Source: an uncultured Treponema sp. (GTDB taxonomy: Bacteria > Spirochaetota > Spirochaetia > Treponematales > Treponemataceae). Taken from it: DNA of 13,490 nt. Both the position numbers and the translations under genes were made by a program. The notes beneath the pieces are model-generated. The model made no database searches, was not told where the DNA came from, and saw nothing but the letters and a program-made list of their open reading frames with translations. Positions 1-7,528 of this stretch are shown in pieces. How positions within the stretch are numbered: the stretch's first letter is position 1; the number at the start of each line of letters is the position of its first letter. Location: positions 1 through 13,490 of the forward strand of contig CALELJ010000004.1 of assembly GCA_937902445.1 (NCBI GenBank), in the 5' to 3' direction.

Positions 1-219
1 TATGACAAATCTAACGTCCTTGTAGAAAGTATTGATACATTATCAGATGATGTCATCCATTTACATGCTGGCAAGGAAATATCAGTTGCTTCAACTAAAG
101 CATATGTTGCTCAAGTTGTTACATTCTCAATTCTTGCAAGAGCAGTAAGTGCAAAAAAGACAAACTTAAAGACAAATCTCAACAATTTAGCTCTTGCGAT
201 TTTACGGCATCGGTTATAA
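1..219 (+). pseudogene. glmS: 3' remnant of a GlmS-like glucosamine-6-phosphate synthase, truncated
   Basis: Frame 1 is open from the window edge to a TAA at 217-219 and gives 72 residues. They include AGKEISVASTKAYVAQ, the hallmark of the first sugar-isomerase (SIS) domain of GlmS, which makes glucosamine-6-phosphate from fructose-6-phosphate and glutamine. In intact GlmS this motif is followed by about 200 more residues, including the second SIS domain. Here the frame ends about 33 residues after the motif with ILRHRL and stop, and no second domain follows before the hairpin at 255. Near the end another frame reads FYGIGYK, faintly like the FxGRGxDY start of the second SIS domain, so an internal deletion plus frameshift is possible but unproven. 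Leucine codons are mostly TTA (6 of 10), unlike the ctt/ctg-rich genes downstream, which suggests a different origin. The 5' part lies outside the window. It could instead be the end of a short SIS-only protein. Confidence 0.7.
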
Positions 220-254
220 AATAAAAAAGTTATAGTTACATACCTCAAAAAGTT

Positions 255-284
255 GGGCTGCAGGGAAACCTGTGGCCCGTTTTT
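255..284 (+). terminator. Rho-independent terminator after the glmS remnant
   Basis: Arms gggctgcagg (255-264) and cctgtggccc (269-278) pair over 10 bp, with two G-U wobbles in RNA. They close a GAAA tetraloop (265-268). A gttttt run follows at 279-284. On the other strand an aactttttgag stretch follows the hairpin, so it may work in both directions. It isolates the helicase gene from upstream transcription. Confidence 0.8.
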
Positions 285-318
285 CTTTAAGTGACAAGAA
301 AAAAAATCAATTATATCG

Positions 319-324
319 TATAAT
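319..324 (+). promoter_or_regulatory. -10 box for the helicase gene, 9 bases before its ATG
   Basis: A perfect TATAAT sits 9 bases before the ATG at 334. Usual spacing puts the transcription start at about 330-333, leaving a leader of only 0-4 bases. No good -35 box lies at 16-18 bases; a gtgaca at 291-296 is too far away (22-base spacer). No Shine-Dalgarno sequence lies before the ATG, which fits a leaderless message. Confidence 0.45.
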
Positions 325-333
325 TTCTTCATA

Positions 334-2676
334 ATGAAAATTGATGAATCCCGCCTGAAACAGTTTCCTGTTTTCAGTTATATAGATGATATTTGCTGTA
401 CTTTGAAAAACTCCAAAGGCCGCTGTCTTGTAATGACCGCTGAAACCGGAGCCGGAAAGTCCACTGTTTTTCCAATAGGTCTGCTTGAAAATTTCGACGG
501 AAAAATAATCATGACTGAGCCCAGACGACTTAGTGTTCTTGGGACTGCGGAAAGAATTTCAGATTTGCTTGGCGAAGAAAGCGGGGAAACCTGCGGATAT
601 AGAATTCATCTTGAAAATAAGGTATCCAGGGCTACAAGGCTTGAAGTTGTAACTGAAGCAGTTCTTGTCCGGATGCTCCAGGATGACATGGCTCTTGAAA
701 ACTTCAATATCGTTGTCCTTGATGAATTTCATGAACGTTCAGTTTCCCTTGATCTTATTTCTTCCTTTATCAAGGAAGCCCTGGAACTTAGGGATGATCT
801 TTTTGTCGTCATAATGAGTGCGACTATTGATGCGGAACGGATTGCCTCTTATTTTAACAATGCTGAAATTATTGAAATTCCTAGTCGTACATATCCTGTT
901 GAAATCGAATATAAACCCAATGTTGGGATAGAATCTGCCGTCATTGAAGCTTTCAATGAAAGTTCAGATGGGGATGTCCTTGTTTTTTTGCCGGGAATTT
1001 TTGAAATCCGTAAATGTGCAGATAATCTTCGGAAACATTACGGCGATGACAGTTCCATCGAGATTCTAATGCTTCATTCCTCCATATCCATGGAAGATCA
1101 GAAAAAGGTCTTGAAGGAAACTGATGCAGGTGTACGCAGGATCATAGTGTCTTCTGCAATTGCCGAAACTTCCTTGACTGTACCTGGCGTAACATGTGTA
1201 GTTGACAGTGGACTTTGCCGTATGAATGTATTTAATCCCAATGCGGGTATGGAAAAGCTTGTAACCGTCAATGAAAGTGAATTTTCTGCCGCACAAAGAT
1301 CAGGTCGTGCCGGTCGTACCCGGAAGGGAAAGTGCATCCGGTTATGGAGCAGGAATGACGTAAGGCAGAAGGAGGTTGTTCCTGAAATCTTAAGGACGGA
1401 ACTTTCATCATTTGTTCTTGAATGTGCTGAACGGGGTGAAATAAATCTTTCGAAACTTGATTTTATTGATAAACCATCCCAGGCCTTCTGGAACGAAAGT
1501 ATTTTTCTTCTTGAAAAAACTGCAATGATAGAAAACTCCCGGATTACAGAAAAAGGACGGTGTGCCTTGAAACTTGGTATGGACATAAGGCTTGCCGGTG
1601 TAATGCTTGCGGCAAGAGGAAATCCACATCTCATGGAATACGCAAGACAGCTTTACTATGACTATGGAAATTACAGCAATGTTTCAGATTCAATGAAAAA
1701 GAAAGCCTGGGATGATGTTTTGCACCGCCTTGAAAAAATGAATTTTGGCAGCCACAAAAAGATAGAAGATACAAGCATGCTTCTTCTTGAAGGCTATGCA
1801 GACCGCCTTGCATTAAGACTGTCACCGCCTGGGGAATTGAAAGCTGAATATCAGTTTACAAATGGAAGAAAGGCATTCCTTCACAACAGTGTCAAAACAG
1901 ATGCCAGCTGGATAGTTGCCCTCGAAGCTGATGCCGGTACAAGCAGTGCCTTGATCTACAGGGCAGAGAAAACAGGCGGAACCCAGTTTGACTCCTGGCT
2001 TGACGCAAATGCAGAAACAAAGACTGAAAGCTTTTTCATGGATGGTAAACTTTGCAAGGAAGAACAGAAAGTCCTTGGGCGGATTGTTCTTTCATCAAAA
2101 AAACTGGCACCTGCACCTGAGGATCTTCTGTCTGCATGGAAGAATGAAGTTTCACGTAAAGGTTTTGATGCATTGCCGATGGATGAAAACTGCAGAAAGT
2201 TTCTTCTTCGTGTTGAATATTACAGGCAGCAGAAAAATCTTGCCGGAAACATTTATGATCAGCTGGGAGAGAACCTTGAGGAATGGCTTGGACCTTTCAT
2301 GAACGGTGTGAAAAAACTGGATGGGAAAACCGTCTATGATGGTCTGTTCTGGTATCTTGAGGGATCTGAAATCGAAAGGGAAGTGCCTGCCGTACTTGAG
2401 TTTCCAAACGGGAAAAAATTCAAGGTCACATATGAGAGAAACGAAAAAATCAGGCCGGTCGTTGAAGTAATCATTCAAAGGGTTTTCGGGTGTTTTAAAA
2501 CTCCTGAGATAATGGGACAGAAGGTTCTGTTGAAACTTTTGTCACCGGCATCACGTCCTTTGCAGATTACAGATGACCTTGAAAATTTCTGGACTACAAG
2601 CTGGCCTGAAATCTGCAAGGAGATGAAAGGTCGATATCCTAAACACAACTGGGACTATAGGGTAGTTGAAAATTGA
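334..2676 (+). CDS. hrpB: ATP-dependent RNA helicase, HrpB type (DEAH/RHA family)
   Basis: The 780-residue protein has the full superfamily 2 helicase set: Walker A ETGAGKS (37-43), TEPRR (motif Ia, 61-65), DEFHER (motif II, 130-135), SATI (motif III, 162-165), SSAIAETSLTVPG (motif V, about 273-285) and QRSGRAGR (motif VI, 321-328). The C-terminal part, roughly 646-775, matches the HrpB-specific domain, with WLGPFMNG, LLSPASRPLQITDDL and GRYPKHNWD. HrpB proteins are usually about 800-850 residues, so this one is near full length. It is a cytoplasmic nucleic-acid-dependent ATPase presumed to remodel RNA; the exact substrate is not established for the family. The ATG at 334 has no RBS, but the protein starts at the position expected for the family. 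The gene is monocistronic, with a terminator before it and convergent thrC after it. Confidence 0.95.
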   Translation: MKIDESRLKQFPVFSYIDDICCTLKNSKGRCLVMTAETGAGKSTVFPIGLLENFDGKIIMTEPRRLSVLGTAERISDLLGEESGETCGYRIHLENKVSRATRLEVVTEAVLVRMLQDDMALENFNIVVLDEFHERSVSLDLISSFIKEALELRDDLFVVIMSATIDAERIASYFNNAEIIEIPSRTYPVEIEYKPNVGIESAVIEAFNESSDGDVLVFLPGIFEIRKCADNLRKHYGDDSSIEILMLHSSISMEDQKKVLKETDAGVRRIIVSSAIAETSLTVPGVTCVVDSGLCRMNVFNPNAGMEKLVTVNESEFSAAQRSGRAGRTRKGKCIRLWSRNDVRQKEVVPEILRTELSSFVLECAERGEINLSKLDFIDKPSQAFWNESIFLLEKTAMIENSRITEKGRCALKLGMDIRLAGVMLAARGNPHLMEYARQLYYDYGNYSNVSDSMKKKAWDDVLHRLEKMNFGSHKKIEDTSMLLLEGYADRLALRLSPPGELKAEYQFTNGRKAFLHNSVKTDASWIVALEADAGTSSALIYRAEKTGGTQFDSWLDANAETKTESFFMDGKLCKEEQKVLGRIVLSSKKLAPAPEDLLSAWKNEVSRKGFDALPMDENCRKFLLRVEYYRQQKNLAGNIYDQLGENLEEWLGPFMNGVKKLDGKTVYDGLFWYLEGSEIEREVPAVLEFPNGKKFKVTYERNEKIRPVVEVIIQRVFGCFKTPEIMGQKVLLKLLSPASRPLQITDDLENFWTTSWPEICKEMKGRYPKHNWDYRVVEN

Positions 2677-2744
2677 AAGATGAAAGTTGAATTTCAACTA
2701 AAAAATTAATAGATGAATCAAATGTAAAATCAAGAGGGAAGGTT

Positions 2745-2834
2745 GAGGATGGCTAAAACATTCAAAGCCCGGAAAGATAGTTTCCTTGCCGGGCTTTGCA
2801 TGTAGCGACGATATTTAGCGGTTTAGCCATTCTC
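2745..2834. repeat. Nested inverted repeat between convergent hrpB and thrC
   Basis: Outer arms 2745-2757 (gaggatggctaaa) and 2822-2834 (tttagccattctc) are complementary at 12 of 13 positions. Inside them, 2758-2772 and 2789-2803 pair over 15 positions with one mismatch, including the perfect core caaagcccgg/ccgggctttg. The two stems are contiguous on the left, while an unpaired 18-base stretch (2804-2821) separates them on the right. The whole can fold as a roughly 90-base hairpin with one large bulge. This is more than a simple terminator needs and may be a degraded repeat element or a structured shared 3' end. Confidence 0.6.
2763..2798. terminator. Probable bidirectional terminator hairpin for hrpB and thrC
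   Basis: A perfect 10-bp GC-rich stem (2763-2772 with 2789-2798) encloses a 16-base loop in which aaa/ttt can pair further. The T run after it is weak on the + strand (ctttgcatg). On the - strand a gtttt lies a few bases beyond. Its place between two convergent genes supports a terminator role; the poor U tract lowers confidence. Confidence 0.5.
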
Positions 2835-2862
2835 AGACCTGACCGGTAGATTTTATATTTTG

Positions 2863-4275
2863 TTATAGGTTGGCTACGAGCCAGCTTTTGAAGCTTTCAT
2901 AGTCTTTTTCCATTGGAATTGCATTGTCCGGAAGAGCCATAACCTTTTCAAGGCGTTCAGGCATGTTTGGTTCGCGGCCGATTGCATTGACTACAGTCTG
3001 GCCGAATTTTGCAGGATGTGCTGTCTCAAGAAGAATTGCGGCAGCCTGCTTGTTTACAACCTTGTCTGCCCATGCAGGAATGTTTGCTGTAAGTCCAGGC
3101 TTTGTATAGTCTCCCTTTTCTCCCTTAACAAGCTTTTCCATTTCTCCGCCACGGATATCGTTCCATGCCTTCCATGCAACTGCACCGTGTGGGTCGATGA
3201 TGTATCCAGTTTTTTCATGGCACTGCTTGATTCCGTCGATTGTACCGGCATCATCTGTCCAGTAAGAAGCAAACATAGAGCGAACTTCATCAAGGGAGTA
3301 GAGTGCCTTGATTCTTTCGTAGTTGCTTGGTGCACCAACATCCATTGCGTTGCTGAGTGTAGCAACTGAAGGACGTGCGTTGTATTCACCAGTAGCGATC
3401 CAGTCAGGAACAGTGCGGTTTGCGTTTGTAGCTGCAACAAAACCTGTGATTGGTGCTCCCATTTCCTTTGCGATGAGGCCAGAAGTAAGGTTTCCGAAGT
3501 TTCCGCTTGGGCATACTGCGATGATTGCAGGATCCTTGATCTGTGAATCACGTGGAATTCTGTTCTTTACAACGATTGAAGAATACATGTAGTAGAATGC
3601 CTGTGGAAGAAGGCGTGAAATGTTGATTGAGTTTGCAGAAGAAAGACGGAACTTTTCACGCAGGTCCTTGTCTACAAATGCCTTCTTTACGAGAGCCTGG
3701 CAGTCGTCGAATGTTCCCTTTACCTTGAGGGCGCGGACATTGCCTGTGAATGTGGAAAGCTGCTTTTCCTGAAGCGGAGAAATCTTTCCATCAGGATAGA
3801 GAATTGTAACGTCGATTCCAGGTACATTGTGGAATGCAGATCCTACAGCTGAACCTGTATCGCCTGAAGTTGCTACCAGAATGTGGAGGTTGTCTTTTTC
3901 GCCACGGTTGAAATATGACATGGTGCGTGCCATGAAACGTGCACCAAAGTCCTTGAATGCGCATGTTGGTCCGTGGAAAAGTTCAAGAACATATGTGGTT
4001 GGGTCGATAGGTACTACCTGAGAAGTAAATGGGTAGCAGTCAGAAATGATTGCTTCAAGGTCGCTGTCCGGAATTTCATCCTTTACGTAAGGTTTTGCCA
4101 TTTCAAAAGCAACATCCCTGAATGATGGATCCGTATTTCTGTCTGTAAATGAAGGATCAAGTTTTGGAAATTCAACTGGAATGTAAAGTCCGCCTGTTGC
4201 GGCATTCATACCATTCAATACTGCTGTTCTGAAGTTTACCTTTACTGAACTGTCTCTTGTGTCTGTATAGATCAT
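2863..4275 (-). CDS. thrC: Threonine synthase
   Basis: This PLP enzyme converts O-phosphohomoserine and water to threonine and phosphate, the last step of threonine synthesis. The 470-residue protein carries the PLP lysine in GPTCAFKDFGARF (K108), the SGDTGSA loop (137-143) and PSGNFGN (256-262), which binds the cofactor phosphate. The N-terminal NAATGGLYIP stretch is also typical. It is somewhat longer than the roughly 430-residue E. coli enzyme. A clear Shine-Dalgarno aggaag lies about 8 bases before the ATG, under a promoter of its own. No thrA or thrB homologue is in the window, so the rest of the pathway must be encoded elsewhere. The gene is convergent with hrpB. Confidence 0.97.
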   Translation of the reverse strand: MIYTDTRDSSVKVNFRTAVLNGMNAATGGLYIPVEFPKLDPSFTDRNTDPSFRDVAFEMAKPYVKDEIPDSDLEAIISDCYPFTSQVVPIDPTTYVLELFHGPTCAFKDFGARFMARTMSYFNRGEKDNLHILVATSGDTGSAVGSAFHNVPGIDVTILYPDGKISPLQEKQLSTFTGNVRALKVKGTFDDCQALVKKAFVDKDLREKFRLSSANSINISRLLPQAFYYMYSSIVVKNRIPRDSQIKDPAIIAVCPSGNFGNLTSGLIAKEMGAPITGFVAATNANRTVPDWIATGEYNARPSVATLSNAMDVGAPSNYERIKALYSLDEVRSMFASYWTDDAGTIDGIKQCHEKTGYIIDPHGAVAWKAWNDIRGGEMEKLVKGEKGDYTKPGLTANIPAWADKVVNKQAAAILLETAHPAKFGQTVVNAIGREPNMPERLEKVMALPDNAIPMEKDYESFKSWLVANL

Positions 4276-4308
4276 TTTTTTACTTCCTGAATTGTAATTG
4301 GATAAGTT

Positions 4309-4337
4309 AGAATAGCAAATAATTCAACTTGTATCAA
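4309..4337 (-). promoter_or_regulatory. Promoter of thrC
   Basis: On the - strand a -35 TTGATA (4337-4332) and a -10 TATTCT (4314-4309) are separated by exactly 17 bases. The predicted transcription start, near 4302, gives a leader of about 27 bases that contains the aggaag RBS. The -35 box overlaps the stop codon of the upstream CPBP gene. No leader peptide or attenuator is visible, so no threonine-specific control can be read from the sequence. Confidence 0.65.
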
Positions 4338-4999
4338 TAAAAGATCAATATATAGAAAGCGGAAAGGGAAAGATTGTAGACGGAATGGGCTGCGGCACCC
4401 GGCAGTACTGATGAGGTTTTCCTGTAGCACAGGCGCAGAATGGTTCCGCAGAGAAAAGAATTTACTACGGAAATCCAGCCCTGGTATCTGTGGGCCAAAG
4501 CGAAAAGCAAAAGGGCAAGGAATTCAGTTCCGTAGAAAATGATTTTCTTTTTGATTCTGTCTCCGGCAATGAGGGCCATGAATTCCGGCAGAAACTGTCT
4601 GTAAATCACTTCTTCGTAAAAAGCACCGCAAAGAACTGTAAAGACCATGAACAGGATGGAAAGGGGGCCATTGATTTCCGGCATGAAATTCTGGGACTTC
4701 AAGTCAGAATCCGGAAATAAAAGTTCAATGGATTGCATCACCGCGAAGATGATCATAAGGATTCCAAGTGTGATGGTTCCGTGGAAAAGAAATTTAAAGA
4801 TTTTTGCATTGTTTTTTTCTGCAGGCTTGAGTTTATGGAATTGAAAAAAAAGAACCAGAGAAATCAGCAGCTGGTATAGCATAGCGGCGTTAAAAGTTCC
4901 GGCTTTGGACAGACCTGTGCCTTCTGATACAAATACAGGCGGAACTGCAAGAAACGCAAGCACCAGGAGAAATTCAATTAGAATATATCTTTTTTTCAC
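4334..4999 (-). CDS. CPBP-family intramembrane protease-like protein (Abi/CAAX type)
   Basis: This is a 221-residue, very hydrophobic protein with about six to seven likely membrane segments. It has the family's active-site motifs in order: EEVIYR (129-134, the EExxxR motif), FALAH (166-170, FxxxH) and HSVYN (205-209, HxxxN). The family holds Rce1-like glutamate proteases that cut within membranes, and in bacteria some members confer bacteriocin immunity or process peptides; the substrate here is unknown. All predicted catalytic residues are present, so it is probably active. The start is GTG at 4999. The next in-frame ATG is at codon 40 and would remove the first membrane segment. No RBS precedes the GTG, and a -10-like TATAAC lies only 7 bases upstream, suggesting a leaderless message. 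thrC follows on the same strand but has its own promoter. Confidence 0.85.
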   Translation of the reverse strand: MKKRYILIEFLLVLAFLAVPPVFVSEGTGLSKAGTFNAAMLYQLLISLVLFFQFHKLKPAEKNNAKIFKFLFHGTITLGILMIIFAVMQSIELLFPDSDLKSQNFMPEINGPLSILFMVFTVLCGAFYEEVIYRQFLPEFMALIAGDRIKKKIIFYGTEFLALLLFALAHRYQGWISVVNSFLCGTILRLCYRKTSSVLPGAAAHSVYNLSLSAFYILIFY

Positions 5000-5006
5000 A
5001 AGTAAT

Positions 5007-5014
5007 GTTATAAT
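5007..5014. promoter_or_regulatory. Overlapping divergent -10 boxes for the CPBP gene and the PilZ operon
   Basis: The sequence gttataat holds TATAAT on the + strand (5009-5014) and TATAAC on the - strand (5012-5007). The + box would give a leader of about 48 bases to the GTG at 5069. The - box lies 7 bases before the GTG at 4999. The corresponding -35 regions are weak: tatctt on +, tggaat on - at 17 bases. Two polymerases could not use these boxes at once. The calls rest on the -10 boxes alone. Confidence 0.35.
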
Positions 5015-5068
5015 TCATTTATTGATTTTATTCCATTAGTATGTAATTTAGTCATTGAGGTTAAAAAA

Positions 5069-6358
5069 GTGCCAGTATTGATTTCCGCTATTGTAATTTT
5101 GATTTTCTCCTATGCTTTGTATCGCGGATATATGGGATCTAAAAGCAAGCTCAGTTTTTTTGCCCAGGGCTTTGATTATGGTTTCAAGAGAAAGGACATT
5201 TCCGTTTTGTGGAAACTTGCAAGCCAGTGTGAAATTGAGGAACCTCTGGATCTGTATGTCTCGGAAAATGCGGTTAACAAATGCATTGCAAAAGTAATTG
5301 ATGATGCAAGGGCTAAGGGGGAACTGAACTCCTATCCCGTTCAGGTTTTTCTTGACAAACTGTACAGATTCAAAACCAGGGTTGTTCTTGACCTGGACAA
5401 CAAGAGAGGACTTGAGTCCACAAAGTCCCTTGATGTAGGGCAGAAGCTCAGCATCATTTTCAAGGGACATGGTGTTTTTTATTCTCACGTCATAAACAAC
5501 GGCCGCGAGCTTATCATTTCATTGCCTGTTCAGGTAAACAAGATTACAAGAAAGATTGAATCCATGCCTGGTGAGGACTGGGAAGGCAAAACCATTTCCG
5601 TCTATTTCTGGAGAAAGAACGACGCAGGCTATGCCTTTGACACTGAAGTTTTTGGATCAGGAATCTTTAGAAGCGACAAGGCTCTTTACCTTAAGCACAG
5701 CTACAAACTTGACCGTGCCCAGAAAAGACAGTCCATCCGTGTTCCCTGTGAAATCTATGCACAGATGTACATCATCAAGGATGAGGTCATCGACTATGAG
5801 AAGATTGAGACCGATCTTGGATATAAATGTCTCCTTGAGGATTTAAGTGAAGACGGTGCCATGATCCGAATTGGCGGCATGGGAAAAAACAATGTTCAGA
5901 TAAAGATTCAGTTTGAGCTCAATGAAATGCTGATCATCATGTTTGGTGTCATACGTGCAGTTGAATTCAATGAGACACTGAACCAGTCAAGACTTCATTT
6001 TGAATGTACGCATATTGAGCAGGGCATGAGAAATGCTGTCCTTTCCTACGTCTATAAGGTAATTCCTCAGGAACAGAAGGATATCAACGAGGCTATTGCC
6101 CAGGCTGAATCATTCCAGAACGAAGATTCCGATGCCCCCCAGTCAAATGGAGACTCTGCTGTTTCAATGGCCAGGGAAAATGCCGCAGCTCTGGCATCAG
6201 ATGGATCAATTTCAAATTCGACAATTGGAAAAATAGTGCTTCCAGAGGATGATGAAGATAATGAACCGTCACCTGAGATGGTGAATATTTCCAGCAAGGG
6301 ACATGTCAGTTCAGAAAATTCTTTTGCTTCGGAAATAGGTTCTTTGCCAAAAATGTGA
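5069..6358 (+). CDS. Membrane-anchored PilZ-domain c-di-GMP receptor, YcgR-like
   Basis: The 429-residue protein starts with a hydrophobic anchor (about 3-19) followed by a basic stretch. A linker domain leads to a YcgR/PilZNR-like beta domain (about 122-205) and a PilZ domain (about 218-330). The PilZ domain has both c-di-GMP binding motifs: RQSIR (220-224, RxxxR) and DLSEDG (258-263, DxSxxG). The tail, about 340-429, is acidic and serine-rich and probably disordered. In spirochaetes, PilZ proteins link c-di-GMP to motility and virulence, and YcgR proteins act on the flagellar motor; the target of this one cannot be read from sequence. The start is GTG with gagg 8 bases upstream. It is the first gene of the operon, and its stop lies within the RBS of the next gene. 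Confidence 0.88.
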   Translation: MPVLISAIVILIFSYALYRGYMGSKSKLSFFAQGFDYGFKRKDISVLWKLASQCEIEEPLDLYVSENAVNKCIAKVIDDARAKGELNSYPVQVFLDKLYRFKTRVVLDLDNKRGLESTKSLDVGQKLSIIFKGHGVFYSHVINNGRELIISLPVQVNKITRKIESMPGEDWEGKTISVYFWRKNDAGYAFDTEVFGSGIFRSDKALYLKHSYKLDRAQKRQSIRVPCEIYAQMYIIKDEVIDYEKIETDLGYKCLLEDLSEDGAMIRIGGMGKNNVQIKIQFELNEMLIIMFGVIRAVEFNETLNQSRLHFECTHIEQGMRNAVLSYVYKVIPQEQKDINEAIAQAESFQNEDSDAPQSNGDSAVSMARENAAALASDGSISNSTIGKIVLPEDDEDNEPSPEMVNISSKGHVSSENSFASEIGSLPKM

Positions 6359-6370
6359 GGATGTGAGTAT

Positions 6371-7528
6371 ATGAAAAAAATTGTTGTTTTATTTTGCAGT
6401 GCCCTTATTTCTGTCTTTGCCTTTGCTGCTGAAAAAAATCCATTGCTTTCTGAGTTCTACAAAGGGAATTTGCAGAACAAAATCACTGTCGTCAGTAAGG
6501 CTGCTTCTTCGGGAAATTCACAGGTCATTCTAAAGGCCCTTGATTTCCTTGTTTTTGCTTATGACAGCCTTGGTGATGATGCTGAATTTGAATCGCTGGC
6601 GGAAACTGTAATTAAATCCCTGACTCCCAAAGTTTTTGAAGGAATTGAAAAAAACATCAGCGGCCAGTTGTTCCAGCTGTTCAAGATATCTTCTGGAAAC
6701 AAAATTAAGATTGCCGTGATTGATTCCTTTTATTCACTGCCAGGTTCAGATGCCGTTACATTGATAAATGATTATTTTTACCGCCAGATGCAGAACAGGG
6801 GCAAGTTTGATGAAAGCGTTTCAAAAAGCGTTGAGTTCATGGGCATCAAGGGAAATTCCGCTTCCTTCAACAGACTTTTCATAGCTGACATTCTTGAGAT
6901 CTGGCCTGAACAAAGCAGTTTTATTTCTGAAAACTATGCAAAACTTGCTGAAGAAAACCGCAGGGAAATCCTTCAGATGATTGTAAGCGTTCCGGCGGAT
7001 AAAAAAATCCTGATTCTAAAAAAATTAAATGAAAATGATAAAATTTCAAAAAAAATCAGGGGTGAATGTGCAGAAAATGTATTGTCTTCCATTATAAATA
7101 AAGAGGAAGGTAATTCAAAAGACAGCAGGGAAGACCTTATAACACTGGAACTTCTTTGTCTTGATACAATCGCACAGTCAAAGTGGACCCGTGCATCAAG
7201 TCTTTCGACAAAATGTTTTGACCGTATACGGTACGAGTATGAGCAGAATCTCTTATCTACTGAACAGTTTACCGGTGCCATCGGAAATATTGCTTCAGTG
7301 GCTGCGTCGGATACTGTCCTTGTGCTCTCGTCATACCTGGATTATCTTAACAAGTGCGCTGAAAATGGTCAGACACCTGTTAAGGACGTTGTCCTTTCCG
7401 TAATCAACAGTCTCGGAGATTTGGGAGACAACAGGGCCTTCGATTTCATCTATGCAGCGACATCATTGGATTATCCTGAAGAGATAGTCGAGGCCGCCAA
7501 GTCTGCCATAAAAAAACTCAAGTGGTAG
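6371..7528 (+). CDS. Exported HEAT-repeat-like protein of unknown function
   Basis: The 385-residue protein begins with a clear Sec signal peptide (MKK, hydrophobic 4-17, cleavage likely after AFA around 19). The remainder is helical and looks like a degenerate HEAT/armadillo solenoid. The best repeat is at the C terminus, where LGDNRAFDFIYAA is followed by a second helix, a helix-turn-helix pattern typical of HEAT units. Such proteins are usually periplasmic or envelope scaffolds for protein contacts. I recognise no enzyme motif. The RBS gagg at 6357-6360 overlaps the PilZ stop codon, so the two are probably translated together; a partnership with PilZ is inference only. The last 7 bases overlap the ComEC start. 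Confidence 0.8.
   Translation: MKKIVVLFCSALISVFAFAAEKNPLLSEFYKGNLQNKITVVSKAASSGNSQVILKALDFLVFAYDSLGDDAEFESLAETVIKSLTPKVFEGIEKNISGQLFQLFKISSGNKIKIAVIDSFYSLPGSDAVTLINDYFYRQMQNRGKFDESVSKSVEFMGIKGNSASFNRLFIADILEIWPEQSSFISENYAKLAEENRREILQMIVSVPADKKILILKKLNENDKISKKIRGECAENVLSSIINKEEGNSKDSREDLITLELLCLDTIAQSKWTRASSLSTKCFDRIRYEYEQNLLSTEQFTGAIGNIASVAASDTVLVLSSYLDYLNKCAENGQTPVKDVVLSVINSLGDLGDNRAFDFIYAATSLDYPEEIVEAAKSAIKKLKW

Noticed and set aside
291..296. gtgaca as a -35 box for hrpB
   Set aside because: The gap to TATAAT is 22 bases, too long for a normal promoter.
1098..1634. 178-codon open frame on the - strand inside hrpB
   Set aside because: It lies antisense to well-conserved helicase motifs, shows no recognisable domain and has no RBS or promoter. 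It is a by-product of hrpB codon use.
2663..2700. Inverted repeat tagttgaaa/tttcaacta across the hrpB stop codon
   Set aside because: It is AT-rich, has a 20-base loop and is followed by an A run rather than a T run. It is too weak to call a terminator beside the GC-rich hairpin further on.
2749..2805. 18-codon reading frame MAKTFKARKDSFLAGLCM with gagg just before the ATG
   Set aside because: The gagg abuts the ATG with no spacer, and the frame is made of the inverted-repeat arms. It does not precede an amino-acid operon, so a leader peptide is unlikely.
3054..3551. 165-codon second frame on the - strand inside thrC
   Set aside because: It shares the strand with thrC in a shifted frame. 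The low-complexity Leu/Gln/Thr-rich product has no domain, while the thrC frame is fully conserved.
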